Source: Deltaproteobacteria bacterium
GTDB lineage: Bacteria > Desulfobacterota > Binatia > UBA9968
Assembly: GCA_016183145.1 (NCBI GenBank)
Contig: JACPFE010000082.1
Location: 1 to 28,963, forward strand
Length of the DNA stretch: 28,963 nt
Direction: 5' to 3'
A model generated the notes under the pieces. The model was given only the letters and a program-made list of their open reading frames with translations. It had not been told where the DNA came from and searched no databases. The position numbers and the translations under genes are program-made. Positions 15,360 to 23,332 of the stretch are shown piece after piece. Each line of letters opens with the position of its first letter. The first letter of the stretch is position 1.

Positions 15360-15510
15360 GAAAGCCCCTCCTTTTTGCTGCTATGTTTGCATACGTTCCG
15401 GCTATTATTGGAAACAGGCGAGCATGTCGTAATGCACTTGGAGCTTCATCGCATTGCGCCCCAAGTGGCGGGAGAAGACGACGTTAACTGGCAGGCCAGT
15501 AAAGCGAAAG

Positions 15511-16548
15511 TCACTTTTTCTTGTAAACGCTCTGGATATAGCCTGAGCTTTCGAGCTTGTCGATGAAGGAATTGTCGATCACCGACTCGACTTTAACGTC
15601 CGCGACTTTAGGATTGACCTGGATCAGCAGCCGGTGCAAACGCTTCATGGTTTCGAGATTCGAATAGGGCACCCGCTCCACGGAGCTGACCACCGCATGG
15701 TACGCCTCCTCCGCGTCGGCGAGATTGGACAGGCGCAGATTGGTCGCGATGGTCCGCACCACGCCGTCCTTGTTGGCCGGATCGACGGTCACCGCAATCG
15801 CTTCGATCATTGCTTTCAAGTAGGCATCGATCACCTGCGGTTTGGTGGCGGCGGTGCGCCGGGTCGTCGCCAGGACGGTTTGCGGCAGGGTGACGCCGGT
15901 GGTTTTGAAATTGTAGAGCACGTGGAACCCTTTGGCGCCGTAGAGATCGCCGATCGCGCCTCTGAGCGCCGTCGCGTCCACGCCGCCGCTTTCCAGCGCC
16001 AAGCGCCGGTTCATTTCGGTCCCCGGAATCGTCAAAAGCGTAATCTTCGCTTGCGCCGCATCGATGTTTAGGCCCTGGAGCGCCAGCAGCGTCACCAGAT
16101 GGGAGGTGGAACCAGGCCCGCTGATGGCGATCCGCTTGCCGCGTAGATCTTCCGGCTTCTTGATCTCGGGCCGGGCGTTGAGCCGGTAGTCGAGCTTCTG
16201 AAACAAATTGGCGATGCCGATAAGATCCGCGCCGGTGCTGCCGGCACTGATAAGATGGCCCGGACCGATGATCGCGGCATCGATCTCTCCCGCGATCAAT
16301 GCGGCCACGGCCAATGGCGAGCGCGAGATGACGACGTATTGCATCTCCAGCCCATGCTTCTTGAACAGGCCGCGATCCCGCGCCACCCACATCGCCGTCA
16401 TGCTCTCGCTGGTGATGCTCGAGGCGAAGTTTGACTTGATCTGGGCGCCCGACGATGCCGGCCCGAGTAAGGCGACCCATAAAAGAACAATTAGAAGCTT
16501 GTGCCTTGTCTTTTCCGTACGACTGGCCAAATGCATTGGTGTAGGCAT
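15511..16548 (-). CDS. NMT1/THI5-like ABC-type solute-binding protein
   Basis: This 345-residue binding protein starts at the ATG at 16546-16548, with GAGGAGGT directly upstream. The signal peptide core is KLLIVLLWVALLGPASSGAQ. Family features are MWVARDRGLFKKHGLEMQYV, LIAGEIDAAIIGPGHLISAG, and DLRGKRIAISGPGSTSHLV at the pocket. The tail, VIDNSFIDKLESSGYIQSVY, matches the C-terminus of the protein at 9178-10170. This is the fourth such protein in about 7 kb, again without ABC permease or ATPase genes. The 151-base gap to the next gene (15360-15510) shows nothing notable. Confidence 0.85.
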   Translation of the reverse strand: MPTPMHLASRTEKTRHKLLIVLLWVALLGPASSGAQIKSNFASSITSESMTAMWVARDRGLFKKHGLEMQYVVISRSPLAVAALIAGEIDAAIIGPGHLISAGSTGADLIGIANLFQKLDYRLNARPEIKKPEDLRGKRIAISGPGSTSHLVTLLALQGLNIDAAQAKITLLTIPGTEMNRRLALESGGVDATALRGAIGDLYGAKGFHVLYNFKTTGVTLPQTVLATTRRTAATKPQVIDAYLKAMIEAIAVTVDPANKDGVVRTIATNLRLSNLADAEEAYHAVVSSVERVPYSNLETMKRLHRLLIQVNPKVADVKVESVIDNSFIDKLESSGYIQSVYKKK

Positions 16549-16626
16549 GCAAACCTCCTCTTTCGTCGCGCAAAAAGTCTGCCACCTCTTTATGCTCCGC
16601 GAGAGGGAGTTGTCAAATCATCGATC

Positions 16627-16979
16627 AACGTTCAAAAAGTTCAAACCATTCAAGTCGTTCACCCGGATTCCGCAGTCGAAGATGAGCGAGGGGTGAACCC
16701 TTCGACTGCGCTCAGGACAGGCCTGGAGCGGCGAAGACACTCAGACGTGCTGCTTCAGAGTCTTCTTCGCCGCCCGGCACAACGCCTTATTATTCCGGCA
16801 AGATTCGCACAACAGAGAGTTCTGTCCCGAGCTCAGGGGTAGAAAAGCATTGTCTTCGCCGCGCAAGGTTTGCCCCTCGCTCATGGTGTCACTTTCCCAC
16901 TGCGGAATCCGCGTTCAACACGATCGCCGGATTCTCCGACGGCTTGAACGATTGGAACGTCTTGAACGACTTGAACCGG
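16627..16979. repeat. Fold-back element with inverted 9-bp arrays
   Basis: The 445-base gap between genes holds a fold-back structure. The outer left array (16627-16662) is four 9-base units ending mostly in TTCAA. The outer right array (16944-16979) is TTGAACGAT, TGGAACGTC, TTGAACGAC, TTGAACCGG, the inverse type. Inside, CGGATTCCGCAGT (16664-16676) pairs perfectly with 16899-16911, and ATGAGCGAGGGG (16682-16693) pairs with 16873-16884. The middle holds further hairpins around GGCGAAGAC/GTCTTCTTCGCC. No open reading frame of interest lies within, so it resembles a MITE-like, non-coding element. Confidence 0.6.
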
Positions 16980-16993
16980 CGGCAAAGAATTCT

Positions 16994-18445
16994 TTAACCC
17001 TTGATTACGCCGACGGGCCGGAAGCGCGCCACGCGCTTTGAAATTCCGGCCATATCCATCGTCTCGACTACGTCGGCCACATCCTTGTAGGCGTGGGGCA
17101 TTTCCTCGGCCATGGTGCCGCGGCCTTGATAGCGCGCGACCACCCCACGCCGCGCCATTTCCTGGTCGATGTTTATGCTCTGGCTTTGCTTTTTCGATTG
17201 CGCCCGGCTCATCATCCGGCCGGCGCCGTGGCAGGTGCTGCCAAAGGTTTTTTCCATTGCGGTCTCGGTACCGACGAGCAAATAGGAATAGCGCCCCATG
17301 TCGCCGGGAATGAGCACCGGTTGGCCGAGCTTCTGGTAGGCGGCGGGAATCTGCGGATGGCCCGGCGCAAAAGCGCGGGTCGCGCCCTTGCGATGAACAC
17401 AAAGAGTGCGCTTTCTGCCTTCGACGATATGCTCTTCGATCTTGGCGATGTTGTGGCAGACATCGTAGATCAGCGAGAAGCCCAACTCTTTCGGGCCGAC
17501 CGCAAGCGCTTTCATGAAAGCTTTTCCCGCCTGGCTCATGATCACCTGCCGGTTCGCCCAGGCGTAGTTCGCCGCCGCGGCCATCGCCGCGAGATAATCC
17601 TGCCCTTCGGGCGACTTAATCGGCGTGCAGGCGAGCTGGCGGTCGGGGAGTGTGATGTTGTACTTGGGCATCGCCTGGTTCATCACTTTGAGGGAATCCT
17701 CACAGGTCTGATAACCCAAACCGCGAGAGCCGGTGTGGATCAACACGACCAGTTGATCGGGAAATAAGCCCAGAGCGTCCGCCGTTTGTTGGAGATAAAT
17801 TTCCTCGACCCGCCCGATTTCGAGAAAATGATTGCCCGAGCCGAGGGTGCCGACCTGCTTGAGCCCGCGCTCCAGGGCGCGATCGCTGACGAGGTCGGCA
17901 TCCGCCGTGGCAAGCCGGCCGCCCTCTTCCATATGGGAGAGGTCGTCCGGCCCGCCGTAGCCCTCCGCCACCGCCCAGCGCGCGCCGTCGCGCAAGAGCC
18001 GCTTTTCATCCTGCTTGGAAAGTTTCGGAATCGCACCCTCGGAACCGACGCCGGAAGGGATCGAAGAAAAAAGCGCTTCGACGACTCTCGGAAGTTTCTC
18101 TTTCACCTGCTCGAAGACCAGACCAGTCTTCACCAGACGCACGCCGCAATTGATGTCGTAGCCGACACCGCCGGGCGAGATCACGCCGTCGTCGATGCTC
18201 ATCGCCGCCACGCCGCCGATGGGAAAACCGTAGCCCCAGTGAATGTCGGGCATGGCGAGCGAATAGCCGACGATGCCAGGCAGGTGCGCGACGTTCATCA
18301 CCTGCCGCAGGCAATTATCGTCCTTGAGGTCCGCCATGAGTTTTTCGCTCGCGTAGATCCGCCCAGGGACTCTCATACCGCCCTGGCGAGGGATTTCCCA
18401 TAGACATTCCTCGATGCGATTAAGTTTGATTGTTTCTGTGGCCAT
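16994..18445 (-). CDS. rtcB: RNA ligase RtcB (2',3'-cyclic phosphate/3'-phosphate and 5'-OH)
   Basis: This 483-residue long-form (archaeal-like) RtcB joins RNA 3'-phosphate or 2',3'-cyclic phosphate ends to 5'-OH ends, using GTP and Mn. The ATG at 18443-18445 (MATETIKLNRIEECLWEIP) matches the family start; the frame continues 12 codons further without a better site. The active-site set is complete: Cys100 (YDINCGVRL), His206 (GSGNHFLEIG), His237 (VLIHTGSRG), His331 (DVCHNIAKIEEH) and the guanylated His406 (GSTCHGAGRMMSR). These correspond to Cys98/His203/His234/His329/His404 of the Pyrococcus enzyme. No archease or rtcR gene is adjacent, and no intein interrupts it. It diverges from ispH. Confidence 0.97.
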   Translation of the reverse strand: MATETIKLNRIEECLWEIPRQGGMRVPGRIYASEKLMADLKDDNCLRQVMNVAHLPGIVGYSLAMPDIHWGYGFPIGGVAAMSIDDGVISPGGVGYDINCGVRLVKTGLVFEQVKEKLPRVVEALFSSIPSGVGSEGAIPKLSKQDEKRLLRDGARWAVAEGYGGPDDLSHMEEGGRLATADADLVSDRALERGLKQVGTLGSGNHFLEIGRVEEIYLQQTADALGLFPDQLVVLIHTGSRGLGYQTCEDSLKVMNQAMPKYNITLPDRQLACTPIKSPEGQDYLAAMAAAANYAWANRQVIMSQAGKAFMKALAVGPKELGFSLIYDVCHNIAKIEEHIVEGRKRTLCVHRKGATRAFAPGHPQIPAAYQKLGQPVLIPGDMGRYSYLLVGTETAMEKTFGSTCHGAGRMMSRAQSKKQSQSINIDQEMARRGVVARYQGRGTMAEEMPHAYKDVADVVETMDMAGISKRVARFRPVGVIKG

Positions 18446-18479
18446 GGCAGGGAGAGCGAAGAGGAGAATATATGTCCTC

Positions 18480-18498
18480 AACGCCGTAACGCGGCGTT
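18480..18498. promoter_or_regulatory. Palindrome in the rtcB-ispH divergent region
   Basis: AACGCCG-TAACG-CGGCGTT is a perfect 7-bp inverted repeat 35 bases upstream of rtcB. It may be an operator or part of a hairpin. Nearer ispH, TTGACA at 18617-18622 with a poor -10 is the only promoter hint. Confidence 0.3.
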
Positions 18499-18657
18499 AA
18501 CCGCTCAAGTCGCGCGAATCTAAGTTTACGGGGGCAGGGTGGGTTGGTCAAGAGAAGGAGAAAGGCGCGACCCTAACCGACGGTAATCGTGGAAATACAG
18601 GGATAAGAAAAGACAGTTGACAGCATCCCGTGATTCCTCCAGACTTGAAGCAGTCCT

Positions 18658-19605
18658 ATGGCGGTTGAAAAAGTCATTATAGCCAAGCCCCGCGGCTTTT
18701 GTGCCGGCGTGGAGATGGCGATAGAAACCGTGGAACGGGCTCTGAAGAAACATGGGCCACCGCTCTATGTGTTCCACGAGATCGTCCACAACCTGCACGT
18801 CGTGCGCGATTTCACCGAGCGCGGCGTGCGCTTCGTCCAGTCCATTGACGAGGTGCCCGCTAAAGCCAAGTTGGTATTTAGCGCTCACGGTGTTTCCCCC
18901 GTGGAGTGGCAAAGGGCGAAAGAAAAGCAGTTGGGAATCATCATCGATGCGACCTGCCCGTTGGTAGAAAAAGTCCATCGTGAAGTGCGCAAGTTTGCCG
19001 CTCAAGGCTATTGGATTATTCTCGTCGGCCACGAGAAACACGACGAGATCGTCGGCACCAGCGGTGAGGCTCCAGATCGGATACGCATCGTGGCGAACGT
19101 CGCGGAAGCGCAGATGGTTGATATCCCCGAGCCTAATAGGGTGGCGGTCCTAACCCAAACCACGCTCAGCGTCGACGATACCCGGGCAGTGATCGACGCC
19201 CTGAAGGAGAGATTTCCCCAAATGGTCACGCCGGCCAAGGAGGATATCTGCTACGCGACGCAAAACCGCCAGGATGCGGTGAAGCAGCTCGCTATGGAAG
19301 TTGATTTGGTGCTGGTCATCGGCTCGCGCAATAGCGAGAACTCCAACCAGCTCCGCAAGGTCGCCCAAGGCCAGGGGACGCGAGCTTATTTGATCGATGA
19401 CTGCAGCCAGATCGACGCGCAATGGCTCGCTGGCGTCACGCGAGTGGGCATTACCTCCGGCGCGTCGGTTCCAGATCACCTGGTTCAGGCCGCGGCTGGA
19501 TATTTCCGGCGGCAGGGAGCCAGTGTCGAATCCTTAGGCTTTGTCGAGGAAAACATCCATTTCGCCCTGCCTTCAGAGATCCATCGCCAGACGGCCAATT
19601 CCTGA
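18658..19605 (+). CDS. ispH: 4-hydroxy-3-methylbut-2-enyl diphosphate reductase
   Basis: This 315-residue IspH (LytB) is the last step of the MEP isoprenoid pathway. It reduces HMBPP to IPP and DMAPP with a 4Fe-4S cluster. The three cluster cysteines are present: Cys15 (PRGFCAGVEMA), Cys100 (IDATCPLVEKVH) and Cys198 (EDICYATQNRQ). The substrate-binding SRNSENSNQLRKVA segment and GITSGASVPDHLV near the end are also there. The second signature GHEKHDEIVGT carries the family His and Glu. The gene is intact and of normal length. There is no strong ribosome-binding site before the ATG. It shows that the host makes isoprenoids by the MEP route. Confidence 0.97.
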   Translation: MAVEKVIIAKPRGFCAGVEMAIETVERALKKHGPPLYVFHEIVHNLHVVRDFTERGVRFVQSIDEVPAKAKLVFSAHGVSPVEWQRAKEKQLGIIIDATCPLVEKVHREVRKFAAQGYWIILVGHEKHDEIVGTSGEAPDRIRIVANVAEAQMVDIPEPNRVAVLTQTTLSVDDTRAVIDALKERFPQMVTPAKEDICYATQNRQDAVKQLAMEVDLVLVIGSRNSENSNQLRKVAQGQGTRAYLIDDCSQIDAQWLAGVTRVGITSGASVPDHLVQAAAGYFRRQGASVESLGFVEENIHFALPSEIHRQTANS

Positions 19606-19632
19606 CCCCTATCGTTATCCACCAAAAAGAGA

Positions 19633-19724
19633 ATTCACCGCTGAGGCGCCGAGAACGCCGAGTAAAGGAGTTTTGATTAAGAAATATTCCGAACTCTGCG
19701 AACTCAGTGCCTCTGTGGTGAAAT
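19633..19724. repeat. Inverted-arm element with 9-bp internal period
   Basis: The left arm (19633-19662) contains CTGAGGCGC, CGAGAACGC, CGAG. The right arm (19694-19724) contains CTCTGCGAA, CTCAGTGCC, TCTGTGGTG. Reverse-complemented, they match at roughly three quarters of positions. This type of CCGCAGAGGCGCAGAGAACG-like repeat is known from many environmental genomes. It lies between ispH and the cupin gene. Confidence 0.6.
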
Positions 19725-19821
19725 TGCGCTTGCTGCCTTATAAATGATCGGGAAGGCATTCCGATGCGCGCCGAGTTGTGATAGAAGAAAGCGCCGAGCC
19801 CGTGCCCAAGGAGGATCAGCG

Positions 19822-20292
19822 ATGTCTTTGCACGTTAAAGCCAAGGATGTTCCCGAGCGGAAAGTGGTGCGCACCGGAGTGGAAGGCGAAGGCGCGATGG
19901 TCGTAAGACGAGGTTATGGCAACGAATGCAGTCTCATGCATGCGGTAAGGGCGCCTGGCTATCACACCACGCCGCATGCGCATGAAGCGGAGCAGATTAA
20001 TTACGTGCTCGAAGGCGAAATCTGGTTTTTCGTCGAGGAGCGCGGCTTCCTTTGCAAAGCGGGAGACTACCACCGAATCCCGGCGCACAAAATCCACTGG
20101 GCGTGGAATCGTTCTCACGCGGATGCGGTTGTGGTTGAAGCCCATGCTCCAGCGCTGGTAGCGGGTAAGCTGCAACAGACCTCGATCGGCCTTTTCGATG
20201 AAGGTGAAAAACCGCAGATGAGGCCGCCGAGCGAAAATAACTTTGTGCCGTACGATTGGCAGAGCGTGGAGCGCAATATCTTCGGCGGTTAG
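19822..20292 (+). CDS. Small cupin-domain protein
   Basis: This is a 156-residue single-domain cupin. ATG 19822 is chosen because AAGGAGGA precedes it; the frame is open upstream to 19744. Cupin motif 1 is APGYHTTPHAHEAEQINYVL with His52 and His54, plus an acidic residue at 57. Motif 2 is AGDYHRIPAHKIHWAWN with His92. These would hold a metal ion in the barrel. Such proteins act as isomerases, decarboxylases, dioxygenases or sensors of small acids. It is the first gene of the run with tctBAC, 27 bases before tctB, and probably handles or senses the same substrate. The activity is not predictable from the sequence. Confidence 0.85.
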   Translation: MSLHVKAKDVPERKVVRTGVEGEGAMVVRRGYGNECSLMHAVRAPGYHTTPHAHEAEQINYVLEGEIWFFVEERGFLCKAGDYHRIPAHKIHWAWNRSHADAVVVEAHAPALVAGKLQQTSIGLFDEGEKPQMRPPSENNFVPYDWQSVERNIFGG

Positions 20293-20319
20293 TCACCCGG
20301 TGCAGGCCTGGGCGTGACC

Positions 20320-20778
20320 ATGGGCGAGAAAAAAGAACTGCTTTCCGGCATCTGTCTCGGTGCCTTCGGGGCCTATGTGAGTATTGAGGCCTTAAATCTG
20401 CCTTACGTCTCCGAGTTCGGACCCGGGCCGGGCTTCTTTCCTCTTTGGATCGGCATCGGGCTTACTTTGCTTTCTCTGCTTTTGATTCTTGCTAACTTTT
20501 TCGCCTTGACGCCCGATGAGAGTCGCGAACGCCAATCTCGGCTGTCTATTGGAAGGGCTTTAGTCGGATGGTCGGGGTTGATACTAGCGATCGGCCTTCT
20601 GCAGTGGTTGGGATTTGGCCTCAGTCTAGCACTGCTGACATTATTTCTCATCCTGGTGTTGGAGCGGCGTCCCCTCTGGACTGCCCTTAGCGTTGCCATT
20701 GGTCTCGCCCTCGGGTTTCACGTGATCTTTGTCCTGGCGCTAGGGCTTTCTTTGCCGTCCGGTCCCTGGGGATTTTAA
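20320..20778 (+). CDS. tctB: Tripartite tricarboxylate transporter small membrane subunit TctB
   Basis: This 152-residue membrane protein has about four hydrophobic segments (residues ~7-25, 40-60, 80-115 and 120-145). Family landmarks are the N-terminal loop FGPGPGFFPLWIGIGL and the short basic stretch DESRERQSR between helices 2 and 3. TctB is the small partner of TctA in the inner membrane. An in-frame GTG at 20314 is an alternative start, and neither start has a strong Shine-Dalgarno. The gene lies 13 bases before tctA. Confidence 0.88.
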   Translation: MGEKKELLSGICLGAFGAYVSIEALNLPYVSEFGPGPGFFPLWIGIGLTLLSLLLILANFFALTPDESRERQSRLSIGRALVGWSGLILAIGLLQWLGFGLSLALLTLFLILVLERRPLWTALSVAIGLALGFHVIFVLALGLSLPSGPWGF

Positions 20779-20791
20779 TAGGGAGTTAGAG

Positions 20792-22303
20792 GTGGAAGCG
20801 CTCACGAATCTTCTTTTGGGCTTCTCGGTGGCGCTGACCCCGGGAAATTTGTTTTGGTGTTTTGTCGGTGTTTTTCTCGGCACGGTTGTAGGCATTCTGC
20901 CCGGTTTAGGGCCGGCGGCGACCATTGCTATGCTTTTGCCCCTGACCTTCAAGATGGATCACACCGCCGCGATCATCATGCTGGCGGGAATTTATTACGG
21001 GTCCAAATACGGCGGGTCGACGACTTCTATCCTACTGAATGTGCCCGGTGAATCCGCTTCGGTCGTGACCTGTCTCGATGGGTATCAGATGGCGCGTCAA
21101 GGTCGGGCCGGCCCCGCCCTGGGCATTTCAGCCATCGCATCCTTCGTTGCGGGCACCGTCGGTGTGATCGGTTTGATGCTGATCGCGCCACCGGTTGCCC
21201 GGTTCGCGCTTCGTTTCGGGCCGCCTGAGTATTTCGCCCTGATGGTATTGGGCCTTACCATGGTGGTGTTTCTCGCCGGCAGGTCGATGATCAAGGGACT
21301 TCTGGCGATGCTGGTCGGCTTGTGGCTCGCCGGCGTCGGCACCGACCTGTTCACGGCGGAATCCAGATTTACCTTCGGACATATGGAATTGCTGGACGGC
21401 ATCGATTTTGTCGTCGTGAGCATCGGCATATTTGCCGTCGCTGAGGTGATGGTTAACATGGAATCGCGCGGCGGCGCGGAGCTGTTCAGGGTCCCCAGAG
21501 GGATTCGCAATCTCATGCCTACCCTTAAGGACCTTAAGGATTGCCGCTTCGCATTTTTGAACGGCTCGGTCATCGGTTTTCTGATCGGCGTGCTTCCGGG
21601 CGCCGGCTCGACGATCGCTTCATTCCTTTCCTACGGGGCTGAAAAAGCGTTCTCTCGTTATCCGGAAAAGTTCGGCACGGGAGTCATAGAGGGAGTGGCA
21701 GCCCCCGAGGGGGCGAATAATTCGGAGACCGGAGGAGCGCTGGTGCCTTTGCTCACCTTGGGTATCCCCGGCTCCAATGCCACGGCAATTCTCTTGGCGG
21801 CCTTGATTCTTTGGGGCATCAAGCCCGGACCGCTGCTCATTCAGGATCATCCGGCGCTATTTTGGGGACTGGTGTCGAGCATGTACGTCGGCAATGTCAT
21901 GCTGCTGGTCTTGAATCTGCCTCTGGTGCCGCTGTTCGCCCAGATCTTGCGCGTACCTTATTTTATTCTCTACCCCGGCATTCTCGGCATCTCCGTCGTC
22001 GGGGTTTATAGCGTCAGTAATAGCCTCTTTGACGTCTGGATGCTGGGTCTTTTTGGCATACTCGGCTACGCCATGCGCAAGCTCGATTTTCCCGCGGCGC
22101 CGCTGGTTCTCGGGATGGTTCTTGGGGACGGCATGGAACGGGCTCTGCGCCAATCCTTGATGATGTCCCAAGGTCATCTTTCGGTTATAGTGACTAGGCC
22201 GCTGAGCGCTACCATGATATGTCTGGCTTTGGCGATTCTGATCATGCCACTGGTCAACAAAGTGCGTTCGTTTAGATTGAAAGCGGTGGAGCAGGATGTT
22301 TAA
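20792..22303 (+). CDS. tctA: Tripartite tricarboxylate transporter large membrane subunit TctA
   Basis: This 503-residue polytopic membrane protein starts at a GTG, seven bases after GGGAG. Family signatures are clear: GILPGLGPAATIAMLLPLTF near residue 35, GIYYGSKYGGSTTSILLNVP near 70, then GVLPGAGSTIASFLSYGAEK and AAPEGANNSETGGALVPLLT in the second half. TctA forms the sodium-coupled channel of the TTT system and works with TctB and the periplasmic TctC. The gene is complete, with about twelve hydrophobic segments. The substrate is set mainly by TctC. Confidence 0.96.
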   Translation: MEALTNLLLGFSVALTPGNLFWCFVGVFLGTVVGILPGLGPAATIAMLLPLTFKMDHTAAIIMLAGIYYGSKYGGSTTSILLNVPGESASVVTCLDGYQMARQGRAGPALGISAIASFVAGTVGVIGLMLIAPPVARFALRFGPPEYFALMVLGLTMVVFLAGRSMIKGLLAMLVGLWLAGVGTDLFTAESRFTFGHMELLDGIDFVVVSIGIFAVAEVMVNMESRGGAELFRVPRGIRNLMPTLKDLKDCRFAFLNGSVIGFLIGVLPGAGSTIASFLSYGAEKAFSRYPEKFGTGVIEGVAAPEGANNSETGGALVPLLTLGIPGSNATAILLAALILWGIKPGPLLIQDHPALFWGLVSSMYVGNVMLLVLNLPLVPLFAQILRVPYFILYPGILGISVVGVYSVSNSLFDVWMLGLFGILGYAMRKLDFPAAPLVLGMVLGDGMERALRQSLMMSQGHLSVIVTRPLSATMICLALAILIMPLVNKVRSFRLKAVEQDV

Positions 22304-22336
22304 GAAAGATATTTTCGAAATCTAGGAGGTGTCGAT

Positions 22337-23323
22337 ATGAAGCGAAGTTGGTATTGTCTGTTGCTGATCACGTCGGGTCTTGTGCTTTCGGGAACCGGCG
22401 ATTTCGCGCACGCCGCGGCCTTTGAGCCCACCAAGCCCATCGAAGCGGTGGTGCACACGGGCCCCGGCGGCGGCTCTGATATCTTCGCCCGGGCCATCGC
22501 CGAGCTCATGCAGAAAGAAAAAACTATTAGCCAGCGCATGCAGGTGGTCAATAAGTCAGGCGGCGGCAGCGCCGTGGCCATGTCCTATCTCGTCGAGAAA
22601 AAAGGCGACACACACACCATCGGCTTTTTCACCGGTGTTTGGGTCACCAATCCATTGACGACCGCTGCGGCGAAGGTCATGATCAGTGACTTGACGCCGA
22701 TTGTCCGCCTGGTATTGGAGCCCGCGGTGTTCGCCGTGAAGGCAGACTCCCCCTACAAGACCATGAAGGATTTTATCGACGCGGCAAAGAGAAATCCCAA
22801 CCAACTCAAGCAGTCCGGAGGTTCCATTACGGGCCGGGATAATCTTGTGCGTTTGGTGATCGAGAAGGCAACGGGAGCCAAATGGGTGTTTGTCTCATTT
22901 CCGAGCGGCGGGGAGCGAATTGCCAATCTCCTCGGCGGGCATGTGGACGCCATGGTCATCGAGCCTCAAGAGGCCGGCGAACATATCAAGGCGGGGAATA
23001 TGAGAGTCATCGCCGCTTTGACTGACAAGCGCCTGCCGTCATTTCCCAATGTTCCGACACTCAAAGAGCAAGGCATCGATGTTCCGGTCATACCTCAAGC
23101 GCGCGGCATCCTGGCTCCGCCGGGAGTGCCGAAGGAAGTGATCCTGTATTGGGAGGGGGTCTTTGAACGCTTCGTCAAAAGCGCCGGCTGGAAGCAGTAT
23201 CTCGAGCAGAACCAATTCGAGGACGGTTATCTCAAGGGTCCGGCGTTGAATAAGTTCTTCGACGAACTGGCCGTTAAAATGCGCGAGGTGCTCAAAGAGG
23301 CCGGCGCCAAGGTCGTGCGGTAG
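22337..23323 (+). CDS. tctC: Tripartite tricarboxylate transporter substrate-binding protein TctC
   Basis: This 328-residue Bug-family periplasmic protein has AGGAGGT just before the ATG. The signal peptide core is YCLLLITSGLVLSGTGDFAHA. Family landmarks are IEAVVHTGPGGGSDIFARAI (the first carboxylate-binding loop), NKSGGGSAVAMSYL, and GILAPPGVPKEVILYWEG near the C-terminus. It captures an organic acid for TctA/TctB. It follows tctA by 33 bases and precedes the MmgE/PrpD gene by nine, so the metabolic enzymes are co-transcribed with transport. Confidence 0.93.
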   Translation: MKRSWYCLLLITSGLVLSGTGDFAHAAAFEPTKPIEAVVHTGPGGGSDIFARAIAELMQKEKTISQRMQVVNKSGGGSAVAMSYLVEKKGDTHTIGFFTGVWVTNPLTTAAAKVMISDLTPIVRLVLEPAVFAVKADSPYKTMKDFIDAAKRNPNQLKQSGGSITGRDNLVRLVIEKATGAKWVFVSFPSGGERIANLLGGHVDAMVIEPQEAGEHIKAGNMRVIAALTDKRLPSFPNVPTLKEQGIDVPVIPQARGILAPPGVPKEVILYWEGVFERFVKSAGWKQYLEQNQFEDGYLKGPALNKFFDELAVKMREVLKEAGAKVVR

Positions 23324-23332
23324 TCTTCGCTT

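Noticed and set aside
15608..16585. Long alternative frame on the same strand as the binding protein
   Set aside because: It is low-complexity Arg/Gly/Asp-rich sequence, overlaps the real gene in another frame, and lacks motifs.
16627..16979. CRISPR-like array
   Set aside because: The units are 9 bases with no spacers, arranged as inverted arms. No cas gene is present.
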